A stretch of DNA of 64,000 nt from Rhizorhapis sp036570425. Lineage in GTDB: Bacteria > Pseudomonadota > Alphaproteobacteria > Sphingomonadales > Sphingomonadaceae. How positions within the stretch are numbered: the stretch's first letter is position 1; each line of letters opens with the position of its first letter. The notes below the pieces were generated by a model. That model did no database searches, had not been told where the DNA came from, and saw nothing but the letters and a program-made list of their open reading frames with translations. Below are positions 1 through 8,694 of this stretch, piece after piece. The stretch is from NCBI GenBank assembly GCA_036570425.1, contig DATCYF010000006.1, positions 136,578 through 200,577 of the forward strand, given 5' to 3'. The position numbers and the translations under genes are program-made.

Positions 1-882
1 AATATCATGGCCGCCATGGGACGCCGCATCGATCAGCTTAGCTGGATGAGCGCTGAGGCCAAGGCCAAGGCGCATGAAAAGCTCGCCGCCTTCACGCCAA
101 AGATCGGTTATCCTGATAAATGGCGCGATTATTCGGGGCTGGAGATCAGGCGCGACGATCTGTTCGGCAATGCGCTGCGTTCGCGCCAGTTTGAGCACGA
201 CTATGAAATTGGTAAGCTGGGTAAGCCCATCTACCGATGGGAATGGGGCATGACGCCGATGGAGATCAATGCCTATGCCAATTTCGGCATGGTCGAGATC
301 GTGTTTCCAGCCGCAATCCTGCAGCCGCCTTTCTTCGATCCCAATGCCGATCCGGCGGTCAACTATGGTGGCATCGGCGCGGTCATTGGTCATGAATTGA
401 GCCATCATTTCGACGATCAGGGTGCGAAATATGACAAGACCGGCACGCTGACCGACTGGTGGACGCCTCAGGACGTCCAGAATTTTGAGGCGCTGACCGG
501 CAAGCTGGCCGCTCAATATGATGCCTATGAGCCGTTGCCGGGTCAGCATGTAAAGGGCAAGCTGACGTTGGGCGAGAATATTGCCGACCTTGCAGGTCTG
601 ACCGTTGCCTACGATGCTTACAAGCTGGCCCTGGAGGGCAAGGAAGCGCCCTTCATTGACGGCTTTACGGGGGATCAGCGTTTCTATCTGGGCTGGGCGC
701 AGGTGTGGCGCCGCAATTACCGCCAAGCCAATCTGAGCCAACGATTGCTTACAGACCCGCATTCTCCGTCCATCCAGCGCACATGGGTCGTGCGCAATCT
801 GGACCCATGGTACAAAGCTTATGCGCCGTCCCCGACTGCGAAGCTCTATTTGACACCGGAGGACAGGGTACGGATTTGGTGA
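1..882 (+). CDS. M13 family metallopeptidase, C-terminal part (5' end outside window)
   Basis: This is the C-terminal half of a neprilysin/PepO-type zinc endopeptidase, which cleaves short peptides, usually in the periplasm. The reading frame is open from base 1, so the true start lies upstream; the first in-window ATG at 7 is internal. The zinc motif HELSH begins near base 391, and the downstream glutamate ligand sits in GENIADLAGL near base 570. The substrate-binding NAYANFGMVEIVFPAAILQ segment lies before HELSH, as expected for M13 (about 680 residues when complete). The C-terminus ends VRIW; family members usually end in a CxVW-like tail, so the cysteine is absent here. Family assignment is firm; substrate is unknown. 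Confidence 0.95.
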   Translation, partial: NIMAAMGRRIDQLSWMSAEAKAKAHEKLAAFTPKIGYPDKWRDYSGLEIRRDDLFGNALRSRQFEHDYEIGKLGKPIYRWEWGMTPMEINAYANFGMVEIVFPAAILQPPFFDPNADPAVNYGGIGAVIGHELSHHFDDQGAKYDKTGTLTDWWTPQDVQNFEALTGKLAAQYDAYEPLPGQHVKGKLTLGENIADLAGLTVAYDAYKLALEGKEAPFIDGFTGDQRFYLGWAQVWRRNYRQANLSQRLLTDPHSPSIQRTWVVRNLDPWYKAYAPSPTAKLYLTPEDRVRIW

Positions 883-936
883 GATAGCCGCTGACTAATC
901 CTTCACCCTTCCATCATCAACCGCTAGAGCGGTTTC

Positions 937-2007
937 ATGCCGCTCTGCCGCCTGTCCCTCACTGATTTCCGCAATCATGCCGATGCGCTGATTGTGCCGG
1001 ATCATATGTTTGTAGTGCTGACCGGCGAGAATGGAGCCGGGAAGACGAATATCCTGGAAGCAGTATCAATGCTTGCGCCGGGACGGGGGCTTCGCGGTTC
1101 TCTCTTGCGGGACATGGCGCGGCAGGATGGGCCGGGGAATTTCAGCATCGCGGCACAGGTTGACGACATCATGATCGGCACCGGTACGGCGATCGACGCG
1201 CCAGACCGGCGGCTGGTGCGGATCAACGGCGCCAGTGCCTCTGCAAGCGCGCTTGGCGAATGGCTGTCGATCCTTTGGCTCACCCCTGCGATGGATCGGT
1301 TGTTCCAGGAATCTCCGGGCGGCCGCAGGCGTTTCCTGGACCGGCTGGTGCTGGCGCTCCATCCCGGCCATGCAGTCCACAGCGCCCGTTATGAGGCCGC
1401 TATGCGTTCCCGCACGAAGCTGCTGACCGCCGACCAACCCGCTGACCATGTCTGGCTGACCGCGTTGGAGGCGCAGATGGCAGAGCATGGGGCGGCGCTC
1501 GCCTTGGCCCGGCGCGATACGGTCGCGGCGCTCGGCGAGGCGCTGGAGCAACAACTTGACGGTCCCTTTGCGCGTCCTCGATTGTCGCTGGATGGCTGGG
1601 ATGATCCGGCGGGCGATCTGTCGGACATGTTGAAGCAAGGCCGCCGCAGAGACGCCGCCGCCGGACGGGCGCTTGCCGGACCACATCGAACTGACCTTGC
1701 CGTCACCCATGCCGCAAAGGGCCAAGCCGCAGCGCTTTGTTCGACGGGGGAACAGAAAGCGCTGCTGCTTTCCATCATCCTTGCCCATGCCGAACTGGTG
1801 GCACGCCGCATGGAGCGACGACCAGTGTTACTGCTCGACGAAGTGGCGGCGCATCTGGACCCCGCACGCCGGTGCGCGCTGTTCGAGCGGTTGGCGGCTG
1901 GCGGCGGACAGGTGTGGATGACTGGCACGGAACCGGCGCTGTTCGCGGAATTAGGGGCCGCCTGCCGCCTGCACGTATCGGCGGGCCGGGTTGTACGGGA
2001 AGGCTGA
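937..2007 (+). CDS. recF: DNA replication and repair protein RecF
   Basis: This 356-residue SMC/ABC-type ATPase loads RecA on gapped DNA together with RecO and RecR. The Walker A motif GENGAGKT is near residues 30-37, the ABC signature region STGEQKALLLS is near 268-278, and Walker B VLLLDEVAAHLD follows near 297-308. Length matches the family. The ATG at 937 leads directly into the conserved N-terminus LSLTDFRNH. It lies 54 bp after the peptidase gene on the same strand. It is not next to dnaN or gyrB here, which is common in alphaproteobacteria. Confidence 0.96.
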   Translation: MPLCRLSLTDFRNHADALIVPDHMFVVLTGENGAGKTNILEAVSMLAPGRGLRGSLLRDMARQDGPGNFSIAAQVDDIMIGTGTAIDAPDRRLVRINGASASASALGEWLSILWLTPAMDRLFQESPGGRRRFLDRLVLALHPGHAVHSARYEAAMRSRTKLLTADQPADHVWLTALEAQMAEHGAALALARRDTVAALGEALEQQLDGPFARPRLSLDGWDDPAGDLSDMLKQGRRRDAAAGRALAGPHRTDLAVTHAAKGQAAALCSTGEQKALLLSIILAHAELVARRMERRPVLLLDEVAAHLDPARRCALFERLAAGGGQVWMTGTEPALFAELGAACRLHVSAGRVVREG

Positions 2008-2133
2008 AGCCCCCAAACACCGCAGGGAAATACCATTTCGCCGCAATTGTTTAATCGCGTTAACCTGACAGACTTTCCTTTCGGCGCACCTCCCTCCAGA
2101 CATCTCGCAGGGAAGAAAAGGGTCGAACACGAA

Positions 2134-2775
2134 ATGATTTTCGGGGGGCGTGCAACCGCCATCATGCTGTTCATATCGTGCCTGATCATGGGCGGCACGG
2201 CGGCACAGGCCAGCCAATATCTGCAATGCGTCACCTATGCCCGGCAGATTTCCGGCGTTCAGCTTTCCGGTAATGCCAATACATGGTGGGATCATGCAGA
2301 AGGTGTTTATGATCGTGGTAACGAACCCCGCGTGGGTGCGGTGCTGGCCTTCCGCTCGTCGAGAGCGATGCGCGCAGGCCATGTCGCGATGGTCAGCAAG
2401 GTACTGAGCAACCGCGAAGTGCTGCTCAATCATGCGAATTGGTCCTATCGCGGAGGCGTCGAGCAAGATGCGTTGGCGGTGGACGTCTCTCCGGAAGGCG
2501 ACTGGAGCGAAGTGCGAGTGTGGTATGGTCCTTCGGGCCAACTGGGCATACGCTCCAATCCCGCCTACGGCTTCATCTATCCCGAGGCGTCATCAGGTGC
2601 AGGCAATCTGACCATCGCCAGTGCAGACCTGAGCAAGCCTGCGATCCGACAACTCGCCGACAATGCAGGATCAGGCCAGCGGCAGAAGTTCAAGCGCGAG
2701 GAAATGGACGGAAATGGCCGTCGTAACCTCGCGGCGATTATTGATCAGGTGAAGAAGGATCAGGGGCTGCGGTAA
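2134..2775 (+). CDS. Secreted CHAP-domain protein (putative peptidoglycan amidase/endopeptidase)
   Basis: This is a 213-residue CHAP (NlpC/P60-superfamily) protein. I chose the ATG at 2134 because a purine-rich AGGGAAGAAAAGGG stretch precedes it and it opens on a signal peptide (hydrophobic MLFISCLIMGG, then TAAQAS). An upstream ATG at 2047 would add an unlikely 29-residue extension. The candidate catalytic triad is Cys in LQCVTYAR, His in AGHVAMV and Asn in NHANW. CHAP enzymes cut peptidoglycan stem peptides or amide bonds. The C-terminal 60 residues are charged and look non-catalytic. No operon partner is evident. Domain call is good; exact cleavage specificity is unknown. Confidence 0.85.
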   Translation: MIFGGRATAIMLFISCLIMGGTAAQASQYLQCVTYARQISGVQLSGNANTWWDHAEGVYDRGNEPRVGAVLAFRSSRAMRAGHVAMVSKVLSNREVLLNHANWSYRGGVEQDALAVDVSPEGDWSEVRVWYGPSGQLGIRSNPAYGFIYPEASSGAGNLTIASADLSKPAIRQLADNAGSGQRQKFKREEMDGNGRRNLAAIIDQVKKDQGLR

Positions 2776-2888
2776 AGTCCGGCGGAGCTCGTCTCACCTG
2801 ACCATTTTAATTTCCGGCTGAGCTTGCCAAATACAGCAGCGGCTGCTCCGGCAAACAATGAGGGTTCAAGAGGGCCGCCCCTCAATCC

Positions 2889-3161
2889 TCAGACTTCCGT
2901 CTGGCTTTCTGTATCTTCTTCCGCTGGATTCTCGTACCAGGCTTCCACTGGCCCGCTCAATTTGATGGTGAGCGGCTGACCATGACGATCCCGGGACTTC
3001 CCAGCGGCTACGCGAACCCAGCCTTCGGAAATGCAATATTCCTCTATATCCGTGCGGACCCGGTCCTTGAACCGGATACCGACGCCACGCTGAAGCTTCT
3101 CCATGTCGAAATGTGGGCTGCGTGGATTGGTCGAGAGGCGATCGGGAGGTGTGTCGGTCAT
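2889..3161 (-). CDS. DUF3297 family protein
   Basis: This 90-residue soluble acidic protein has the DUF3297 pattern: an N-terminal PPDRLSTNPRSPHFD, then RGVGIRFKDRVRTDIEEYCISEGWVRV, then a glycine-linked strand ending SGPVEAWYE. It has no signal peptide, no membrane segment and no assigned function. It is transcribed in the same direction as typA but sits downstream of it, with a hairpin terminator candidate (3184-3203) between them, so it is probably a separate unit. The start is the only methionine that gives the complete conserved N-terminus. Confidence 0.8.
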   Translation of the reverse strand: MTDTPPDRLSTNPRSPHFDMEKLQRGVGIRFKDRVRTDIEEYCISEGWVRVAAGKSRDRHGQPLTIKLSGPVEAWYENPAEEDTESQTEV

Positions 3162-3183
3162 CTGTATATCTCTTAATATGGGA

Positions 3184-3203
3184 ATCCCGGCCTAAGCCGG
3201 GAT
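3184..3203 (-). terminator. Hairpin downstream of typA
   Basis: ATCCCGGC (3184-3191), a 4-nt loop and GCCGGGAT (3196-3203) form a perfect 8-bp GC-rich stem starting 11 bp past the typA stop. On the minus strand it is followed by an AT-rich stretch (TCCCATATTAAG) rather than a clean T-run. It is a plausible intrinsic terminator for typA. Confidence 0.6.
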
Positions 3204-3214
3204 GCCGAGATAAA

Positions 3215-5029
3215 TCAAGCCGCCTTGGCGCGGTTCGCTTTCTTGCGCTCATTCGGATCGAGATAGCGCTTACGCAGACGGATCGACTTCGGTGTGACCT
3301 CGACCATTTCGTCATCATCGATGTAGGCGATGGCTTGTTCCAGCGCCATGCGCTTGGGCGGCGTCAAACGGATGGCGTCATCCTTGCCGCTCGCCCGGAA
3401 GTTGGTGAGCTGCTTCGATTTCATCGGGTTGACTTCAAGGTCGTCGGGCTTCGCATTTTCGCCGATGATCATGCCTTCATAGATCGGCTCGCCAGGCGAG
3501 ACGAACAGGATGCCGCGATCTTCAAGGGCATTAAGGGCATAGCCCACCGCTTCGCCCGTCCCGTTGGAGATAAGGACACCGTTCTGGCGGCCCTCGATAT
3601 TGCCCTTGTAAGGGCCATATTTCTCGAACAGCCGGTTCATGATGCCGGTGCCGCGCGTATCGGACAGGAACTCGCCATGATAGCCGATAAGGCCACGTGA
3701 GGGTGCCGAGAAGGTGATCCGGGTCTTGCCGCCGCCTGAGGGACGCATATCCGTCAATTCGGCCTTACGGATTTGCATCTTTTCAACGACCGTGCCGGAA
3801 TGTTCGTCATCCACATCGATCACGACAGTTTCATAAGGTTCTTCCCGACCGCTCTCGCCGTCGCGGAATAGCACGCGGGGGCGGGAAATGCCCAGTTCGA
3901 AGCCTTCGCGGCGCATGGTTTCGATAAGGACGCCAAGCTGCAATTCGCCGCGGCCTGCTACTTCAAAGCTATCCTTGTCGTCGCTTTCTGTCACGCGAAT
4001 GGCGACATTCGATTCCGCTTCACGCATCAGACGATCACGGATCATGCGGCTGGTGACCTTGCTGCCCTCTCGTCCGGCCATGGGCGAGTCATTGACGGCG
4101 AAGCGCATCGACAGCGTCGGTGGGTCGATTGGTTGGGCATAGATCGGCTCGCTGACAGAAACATCAGCTATCGTATTGGCAACCGTCGCAACGGTAAGAC
4201 CGGCGAGGCTGATGATGTCACCTGCCTTGGCGCTCTCCACGGGAACGCGGTCCAGTCCACGGAAAGCCATGATCTTGGTCGCGCGGCCGGTTTCCACAAT
4301 CTTTCCGTCGCGGTCGAGCGCATGGATCGGCTGGTTCATGTTAAGCGTGCCGGTCTGGACACGGCCGGTCAGAATACGGCCAAGGAAGTTGTCGCGATCC
4401 AGCAACGTCGTGAGAAAGGTGAAGGGTGCGTCCACATCCACCTTCGGGGCGGGAATATGGCTCAGGATCGTTTCGAACAGGACTGACAGGTCGCCCTCGC
4501 GCACATCGGGCGTGGTGCCTGCATAGCCGTTGCGGCCTGATGCGTAGAGTGTCGGGAAATCGAGTTGCTCGTCATTGGCCTCAAGGCTGACGAACAGGTC
4601 GAACACTTCGTCGAGCACCTCTTCGGCGCGACCATCCGGGCGGTCAATCTTGTTAACGACGACAATAGGCTTCAGGCCCAGCGCCAGCGCCTTGCCAGTT
4701 ACGAACTTGGTCTGCGGCATTGCGCCTTCAGAACTGTCGACAAGCAGGATAACCCCGTCAACCATGGAGAGGATGCGCTCAACCTCACCGCCGAAATCGG
4801 CGTGGCCGGGCGTATCAACGATGTTTATCCGCGTGCCGTTCCATTCGACGCTGGTGCACTTGGCAAGGATCGTGATCCCTCGTTCTTTTTCGAGGTCGCC
4901 TGAGTCCATGGCGCGCTCTTCGACGCGCTGATTGTCGCGAAAGGTGCCAGACTGCCGAAAAAGCTGGTCCACCAGCGTGGTTTTGCCATGATCGACGTGC
5001 GCGATGATGGCCACATTACGAAGGCTCAT
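3215..5029 (-). CDS. typA: Translational GTPase TypA/BipA
   Basis: This is a ribosome-associated GTPase of the EF-G-like family that supports 50S assembly and growth under stress. The start MSLRNVAIIAHVDHG at 5029 was preferred over the upstream MTLSHGSFFR extension because it matches the family N-terminus; the product is 604 residues. G-motifs seen are G1 AHVDHGKTT, the switch/G2 region RGITILAK, G3 DTPGHADFG and G4 NKIDRPDGR. EF-G-like domains III and V and the TypA-specific C-terminal domain follow, with the basic tail KSIRLRKRYLDPNERKKANRAK. It appears monocistronic. Confidence 0.97.
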   Translation of the reverse strand: MSLRNVAIIAHVDHGKTTLVDQLFRQSGTFRDNQRVEERAMDSGDLEKERGITILAKCTSVEWNGTRINIVDTPGHADFGGEVERILSMVDGVILLVDSSEGAMPQTKFVTGKALALGLKPIVVVNKIDRPDGRAEEVLDEVFDLFVSLEANDEQLDFPTLYASGRNGYAGTTPDVREGDLSVLFETILSHIPAPKVDVDAPFTFLTTLLDRDNFLGRILTGRVQTGTLNMNQPIHALDRDGKIVETGRATKIMAFRGLDRVPVESAKAGDIISLAGLTVATVANTIADVSVSEPIYAQPIDPPTLSMRFAVNDSPMAGREGSKVTSRMIRDRLMREAESNVAIRVTESDDKDSFEVAGRGELQLGVLIETMRREGFELGISRPRVLFRDGESGREEPYETVVIDVDDEHSGTVVEKMQIRKAELTDMRPSGGGKTRITFSAPSRGLIGYHGEFLSDTRGTGIMNRLFEKYGPYKGNIEGRQNGVLISNGTGEAVGYALNALEDRGILFVSPGEPIYEGMIIGENAKPDDLEVNPMKSKQLTNFRASGKDDAIRLTPPKRMALEQAIAYIDDDEMVEVTPKSIRLRKRYLDPNERKKANRAKAA

Positions 5030-5155
5030 GCGAAAAAAACTGCCATGTGAGAGGGTCAAGGGTCGGCCCCATAACGGCTTTATGGAGATTTAGCAAGGGG
5101 CGTGTGCACATGCAGATGCTGCTACCCCTGTTTTCTGCCCATCCGGTCAAAGGCG

Positions 5156-5665
5156 CTACTTTGAAATTTCCAACACTGTTTCTGGAAGCAACATCGGCAA
5201 AATTCGCTGTATCTCCTGCGGCGCGATGGCAACGCAGCCTTCAGTCGGCCGCCCGTCTACCCAGATGTGAAAGAAGATGGCGCTTCCTGCGCCTGGGACG
5301 GGAGGATCATCGTTATGACCCAACACGATTATGATATCATACGCCTCATCATCGCGCTGCAATGACTCGGCGGACCAGCCGCGGGGGAGGCGGACAGGCC
5401 GATTATAAGCAGGATCCTGAACCCCGTCGGACCAGCCATCATGGGTCCGCGTCCAACGCCAGGGGATCGCGAGCGGTTGATTGAGCGCTACCCGGCCGGG
5501 TCTTAGCAGCGCTCCTCTGACCGGCCAACGGCCAAGGGGCGTGCACCCGTCACCCTCCTGCTTGGCGCTTGCCGGACAGCTTCCGGACCGACCAATCGCG
5601 CAGGGAATGTCGAGACCACCGAAAATCAGCCGTCCGGCCGTGCTGGACACGCGAATAGTCGTCAT
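5156..5665 (-). CDS. L,D-transpeptidase (YkuD) family protein
   Basis: This 169-residue protein carries the YkuD catalytic signature in FFHIWVDGRPTEGCVAI: a conserved His followed by [S/T]-x-G-C, with Cys as nucleophile. These enzymes make 3-3 cross-links in peptidoglycan or attach lipoproteins. The short solo form here has no recognisable signal peptide, LysM or membrane segment, which is unusual for a periplasmic enzyme. Its ATG overlaps the ribA stop by 4 bp (ATGA at 5662-5665), so it is translationally coupled to the xth-ribA unit. Family assignment is good; cellular role is uncertain. Confidence 0.82.
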   Translation of the reverse strand: MTTIRVSSTAGRLIFGGLDIPCAIGRSGSCPASAKQEGDGCTPLGRWPVRGALLRPGRVALNQPLAIPWRWTRTHDGWSDGVQDPAYNRPVRLPRGWSAESLQRDDEAYDIIIVLGHNDDPPVPGAGSAIFFHIWVDGRPTEGCVAIAPQEIQRILPMLLPETVLEISK

Positions 5666-6723
5666 AGCTTGTGGCCGGTGCGGTCGCGCTTCGTTGTGAG
5701 ATAGTGGGCGTTGTGCGGGTTCGCCTTGATCGCGAGGGGGAGGCGCTCGGACACTTTGATGCCGGCCTGCTCCAGCCCCTCCACTTTCAGGGGATTGTTG
5801 GTGAGAAGCCGAACTTCGCCGATGTTCAGGAGATCGAGCATTCGCGCCGCGACGGAAAAATCCCGTGCATCAATGGCAAAGCCGAGTCGAACATTGGCGT
5901 CGACGGTGTCGAAACCCTGGTCCTGCAGCGCATAGGCGCGCAGCTTGTTGACAAGGCCGATGCCGCGTCCCTCCTGACGGAGGTACAGGAGTACGCCCCA
6001 GCTTGCCTCGGCGATCTGATGCAGCGCCTGATGAAGCTGCGGACCGCAATCGCATTTGAGCGATCCCAAAACGTCGCCGGTCAGACACTCGCTGTGCAGA
6101 CGGACGACGGGAACGCTCTCATCGCGTTGGCCTATTATGAGCGCGATATGTTCCTGCGGCTCCTCCGGGCTGCGGAATGCAACGATTTCCGCCGTCTCGC
6201 TGGCCGTCACAGGAAGCCTCGCTCGCGTCGCTATGGCGAGACGCGCGGCATCGTCATAGGCCTCTATGTCGACAGTATCGACTTGCACTTCCGTCTCGAC
6301 ATCGCCTTCAAGGAGAAAAAAGGCAGGCAAGATGCCAGCCAACCTCGCCAGCTTTAGCGCCGCCGCCGCTGCGTCGGGCATGGCCAGGGGCTTGGCGCGG
6401 AAGGGACCCTTGAGTGGCGAACGCAGATCCTGCACCGGATCAGCGACGGCCATGGCCAAAGAGAGATCCATCCAGGGCGCGCGTTCAACCAACACCCCTC
6501 GATCAGGTTCTGCGGCGGCAAGTTGATTGGTGAGCTTCAGCGTTTCTGCCCTGCTGGCGGAAATCAACACATCTGCCTGTTGCTCGCCATCAAACCCGGC
6601 AAGCGCGGAATCGCTGGCGGTTTCGATGGCAAGAAGTGCATAGCCTTTTGCCCCAGCCGACACGGTGACTGGCCAGCCCCTGTGCAACGCGTCAATGGCG
6701 CGAGCGGCTAGGCGCGGGTTCAT
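5662..6723 (-). CDS. ribA: GTP cyclohydrolase II with degenerate N-terminal RibB-like domain
   Basis: RibA opens GTP to 2,5-diamino-6-ribosylamino-4(3H)-pyrimidinone 5'-phosphate, the first step of riboflavin synthesis. The 353-residue product has a C-terminal RibA domain: HSECLTGDVLGSLKCDCGPQL supplies the three zinc cysteines, followed by LRQEGRGIGL and the terminal LTNNPLKVEGLEQAGI. The first ~150 residues resemble a DHBP-synthase fold (LARLAGILPAFFLLEGD) but lack the acidic catalytic segments of RibB. I chose the ATG at 6723 because it overlaps the xth stop (TGATG); the longer upstream frame runs inside xth. It is coupled downstream to the L,D-transpeptidase gene. Confidence 0.92.
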   Translation of the reverse strand: MNPRLAARAIDALHRGWPVTVSAGAKGYALLAIETASDSALAGFDGEQQADVLISASRAETLKLTNQLAAAEPDRGVLVERAPWMDLSLAMAVADPVQDLRSPLKGPFRAKPLAMPDAAAAALKLARLAGILPAFFLLEGDVETEVQVDTVDIEAYDDAARLAIATRARLPVTASETAEIVAFRSPEEPQEHIALIIGQRDESVPVVRLHSECLTGDVLGSLKCDCGPQLHQALHQIAEASWGVLLYLRQEGRGIGLVNKLRAYALQDQGFDTVDANVRLGFAIDARDFSVAARMLDLLNIGEVRLLTNNPLKVEGLEQAGIKVSERLPLAIKANPHNAHYLTTKRDRTGHKL

Positions 6724-7517
6724 CAGAAGCTGAATTCCGTAATCAATGGAACATGGTCCGACGGACGGCTCCATCCCCGGCAGGGTTCCACAACGCGGTG
6801 CGCAACGGCGGTATGAGCAATATCTGGGCTCGCCCACATGTGATCCAGGCGGCGGCCCCGGTCGGACACGGACCAGTCGCGGGCGCGATAGCTCCACCAT
6901 GTGTAAAGGCGTTGCGGCGCGGGCACGAATTTGCGGCCCAGGTCGACCCAATCATTGGCCGCTTGCAAGCGCGCCAGCAGCTCGCATTCTATGGGCGTGT
7001 GGCTGACGACGTTCAAAAGCTGCTTATGGCTCCATACATCGCATTCCAGCGGCGCGACATTGAAGTCGCCGACCAGAATGGTGGGCTTGTCGAGTTGCGC
7101 GGACCAAGCGACCATTCGCTCCAGGAAATCGATCTTCTGCCCGAATTTGGGATTCTCAGTCCGGTCCGGAATCTCGCCACCCGCCGGAACATAAACGTTT
7201 TCAAGACGAACGCCATTGTCCAGCCGCACGCCCACGTGGCGCGCTTCCCCATTCGCTTGCCAATCGAAGCGATCATCCTCGCGGATCGGAATCTTGCTGA
7301 TGATGGCGACCCCGTGATGCATGGGCTGACCATGCAATATCTGGTGGTTATAGCCAAGCTGACGGAAGGGACCTTCGGGAAAGGTCTGGTTCACGACCTT
7401 GGTTTCCTGCAGGCATAATATGTCGGGTGCTTCTTCCTGAAGGAAGCGTTCGACGATATCGAGTCGGGCACGGACGCTGTTGATATTCCAGGATGCAATC
7501 TTAATGGTTTGAGGCAT
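6723..7517 (-). CDS. xth: Exodeoxyribonuclease III (AP endonuclease)
   Basis: This 264-residue enzyme nicks DNA 5' of abasic sites and removes 3' blocking groups in base-excision repair. Motifs of the EEP/ExoIII fold are present: KIASWNINSVRARL at the N-terminus, ILCLQETKV, the NVYVPAGGE loop, ILVGDFNVAP, RRLDHMWASPDI and the terminal PSDHVPLITEF. The ATG at 7517 (MPQTIKIAS) is chosen because the family begins there; the open frame upstream to 7622 has no similarity. It heads a coupled operon with ribA and the L,D-transpeptidase gene. Confidence 0.95.
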   Translation of the reverse strand: MPQTIKIASWNINSVRARLDIVERFLQEEAPDILCLQETKVVNQTFPEGPFRQLGYNHQILHGQPMHHGVAIISKIPIREDDRFDWQANGEARHVGVRLDNGVRLENVYVPAGGEIPDRTENPKFGQKIDFLERMVAWSAQLDKPTILVGDFNVAPLECDVWSHKQLLNVVSHTPIECELLARLQAANDWVDLGRKFVPAPQRLYTWWSYRARDWSVSDRGRRLDHMWASPDIAHTAVAHRVVEPCRGWSRPSDHVPLITEFSF

Positions 7518-7864
7518 GGCGAACTCCCTAGGACCGAAATCCGACCGGGGCAAGGCGGCCTGGGGCGATTCAGGTGGAGTATATAACGCCACATAAGCGG
7601 ATGCACTTGGGCGCGAGCACAACTGATTGCATGGAATGTTCCAAGTCCCTCAACGGCTCTATTATAGGAAGACCCCCGCTCCGGGGGCGTGGAACGGGGG
7701 TCTCAATTGCGTTTTCACGCAGGTGCGGCGGCGGCCGTGGCGTGGGTAACAGGGGGGAATCCAGCGCCTGTCCGCCGTCACAGCCATATTTTTAGTGATG
7801 CGGATATGAGCGGCAGATGAACGGAAGTTTTCAGCATTTCATTCAACCGCAAAAATCGTTCCGC
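7518..7864. other. Intergenic region between lolA and xth
   Basis: These 347 bp hold no supportable gene. They contain the GC-rich inverted repeat listed separately and presumably the xth promoter. Confidence 0.6.
7671..7702 (-). terminator. GC-rich hairpin between lolA and xth
   Basis: GACCCCCG (7671-7678) pairs perfectly with CGGGGGTC (7695-7702). A nested CCCCCG/CGGGGG pairing within the first half offers an alternative fold. It lies downstream of lolA and upstream of xth on the minus strand. The flanking sequence lacks a strong T-run, so termination is inferred from position. Confidence 0.45.
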
Positions 7865-8500
7865 TTAACGACCGGGCCTTCCTTGCGGCCTCGGGTCTCT
7901 CCACCGGAAAGTGGAGTCCGGCACGGAGACACCATAGTGCGCATTCGAAAGGCGAATGCTTGTCCGGTTGTTTTGTGAATCGAGCGCAACCCAGCCGTAC
8001 ATTTCCAGACCCGCCGGCGCGCTGGCCTTCCGCTGAAAGATAAGTGTGATGACCCCATATTCCGGGCGCTTGGGATCGCGCGCCTCCACCATCAGGATGC
8101 GCGGATCGCCCGAAGGGACGACCTTGCCATATTTGCCGAGGTCACGATCAGGATCAAGCAGGGCTCCGAGCGGCGAATTGCGAATCGGCCAACGCTGCAC
8201 CTGACTGACTTCATAGTCGATCATGGTGAGTGACTTGCCGTCACCCACGATCAGCAAGGGTACATCCTTTTGATATTCGAACCGGATCTTGCCTGGTTGC
8301 TTCAGCGTGAGTTTGCCCGATAGCGTCCGGCCGTTGCGATCCGTCTGCGTGAAGTCCGCCGTCATGGTCTTTACCGCACGAATATAGGCGCTGACCTGCT
8401 TCAGATCGTCCGCCTTCTGCTGCGCATGCGCGATCTGCGCCGGTATGGCGGCGAGCATGACGGGTGCTGCAAGCAAGGCGAGGGCATATCGAACCATCAT
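7865..8500 (-). CDS. lolA: Outer-membrane lipoprotein carrier protein LolA
   Basis: LolA ferries lipoproteins across the periplasm from the LolCDE complex to the outer membrane. The 211-residue product has a signal peptide (hydrophobic LALLAAPVMLAAIPAQIAHAQ, cut before QKAD) and the family core: VKTMTADFTQTDRNGRTLSGKL, KPGKIRFEYQ, LLIVGDGKSL and the C-terminal WVALDSQNNRTSIRLSNAHYG. A GGAGG site precedes two adjacent ATG codons (8500 and 8497); either could start, differing by one Met. It lies 194 bp downstream of ftsK, the usual neighbour order in alphaproteobacteria. Confidence 0.9.
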   Translation of the reverse strand: MMVRYALALLAAPVMLAAIPAQIAHAQQKADDLKQVSAYIRAVKTMTADFTQTDRNGRTLSGKLTLKQPGKIRFEYQKDVPLLIVGDGKSLTMIDYEVSQVQRWPIRNSPLGALLDPDRDLGKYGKVVPSGDPRILMVEARDPKRPEYGVITLIFQRKASAPAGLEMYGWVALDSQNNRTSIRLSNAHYGVSVPDSTFRWRDPRPQGRPGR

Positions 8501-8694
8501 TGGACCTCCGGTTGTTTTCCGAATCTATATATGAACGGGGCCTATTGAATGCGAACTGAATTGGCCGGTCGGCAAGGGTTCAGGTGCAGTGGGGCCATAT
8601 CCCCTATGAAGACGATGCGAAGGACTGGCGACCATGCCTGCCGACAATAGCGGGTTGGGGCCATCGCTAGAGTGCAGCGTCCCGTCCAATGCCC

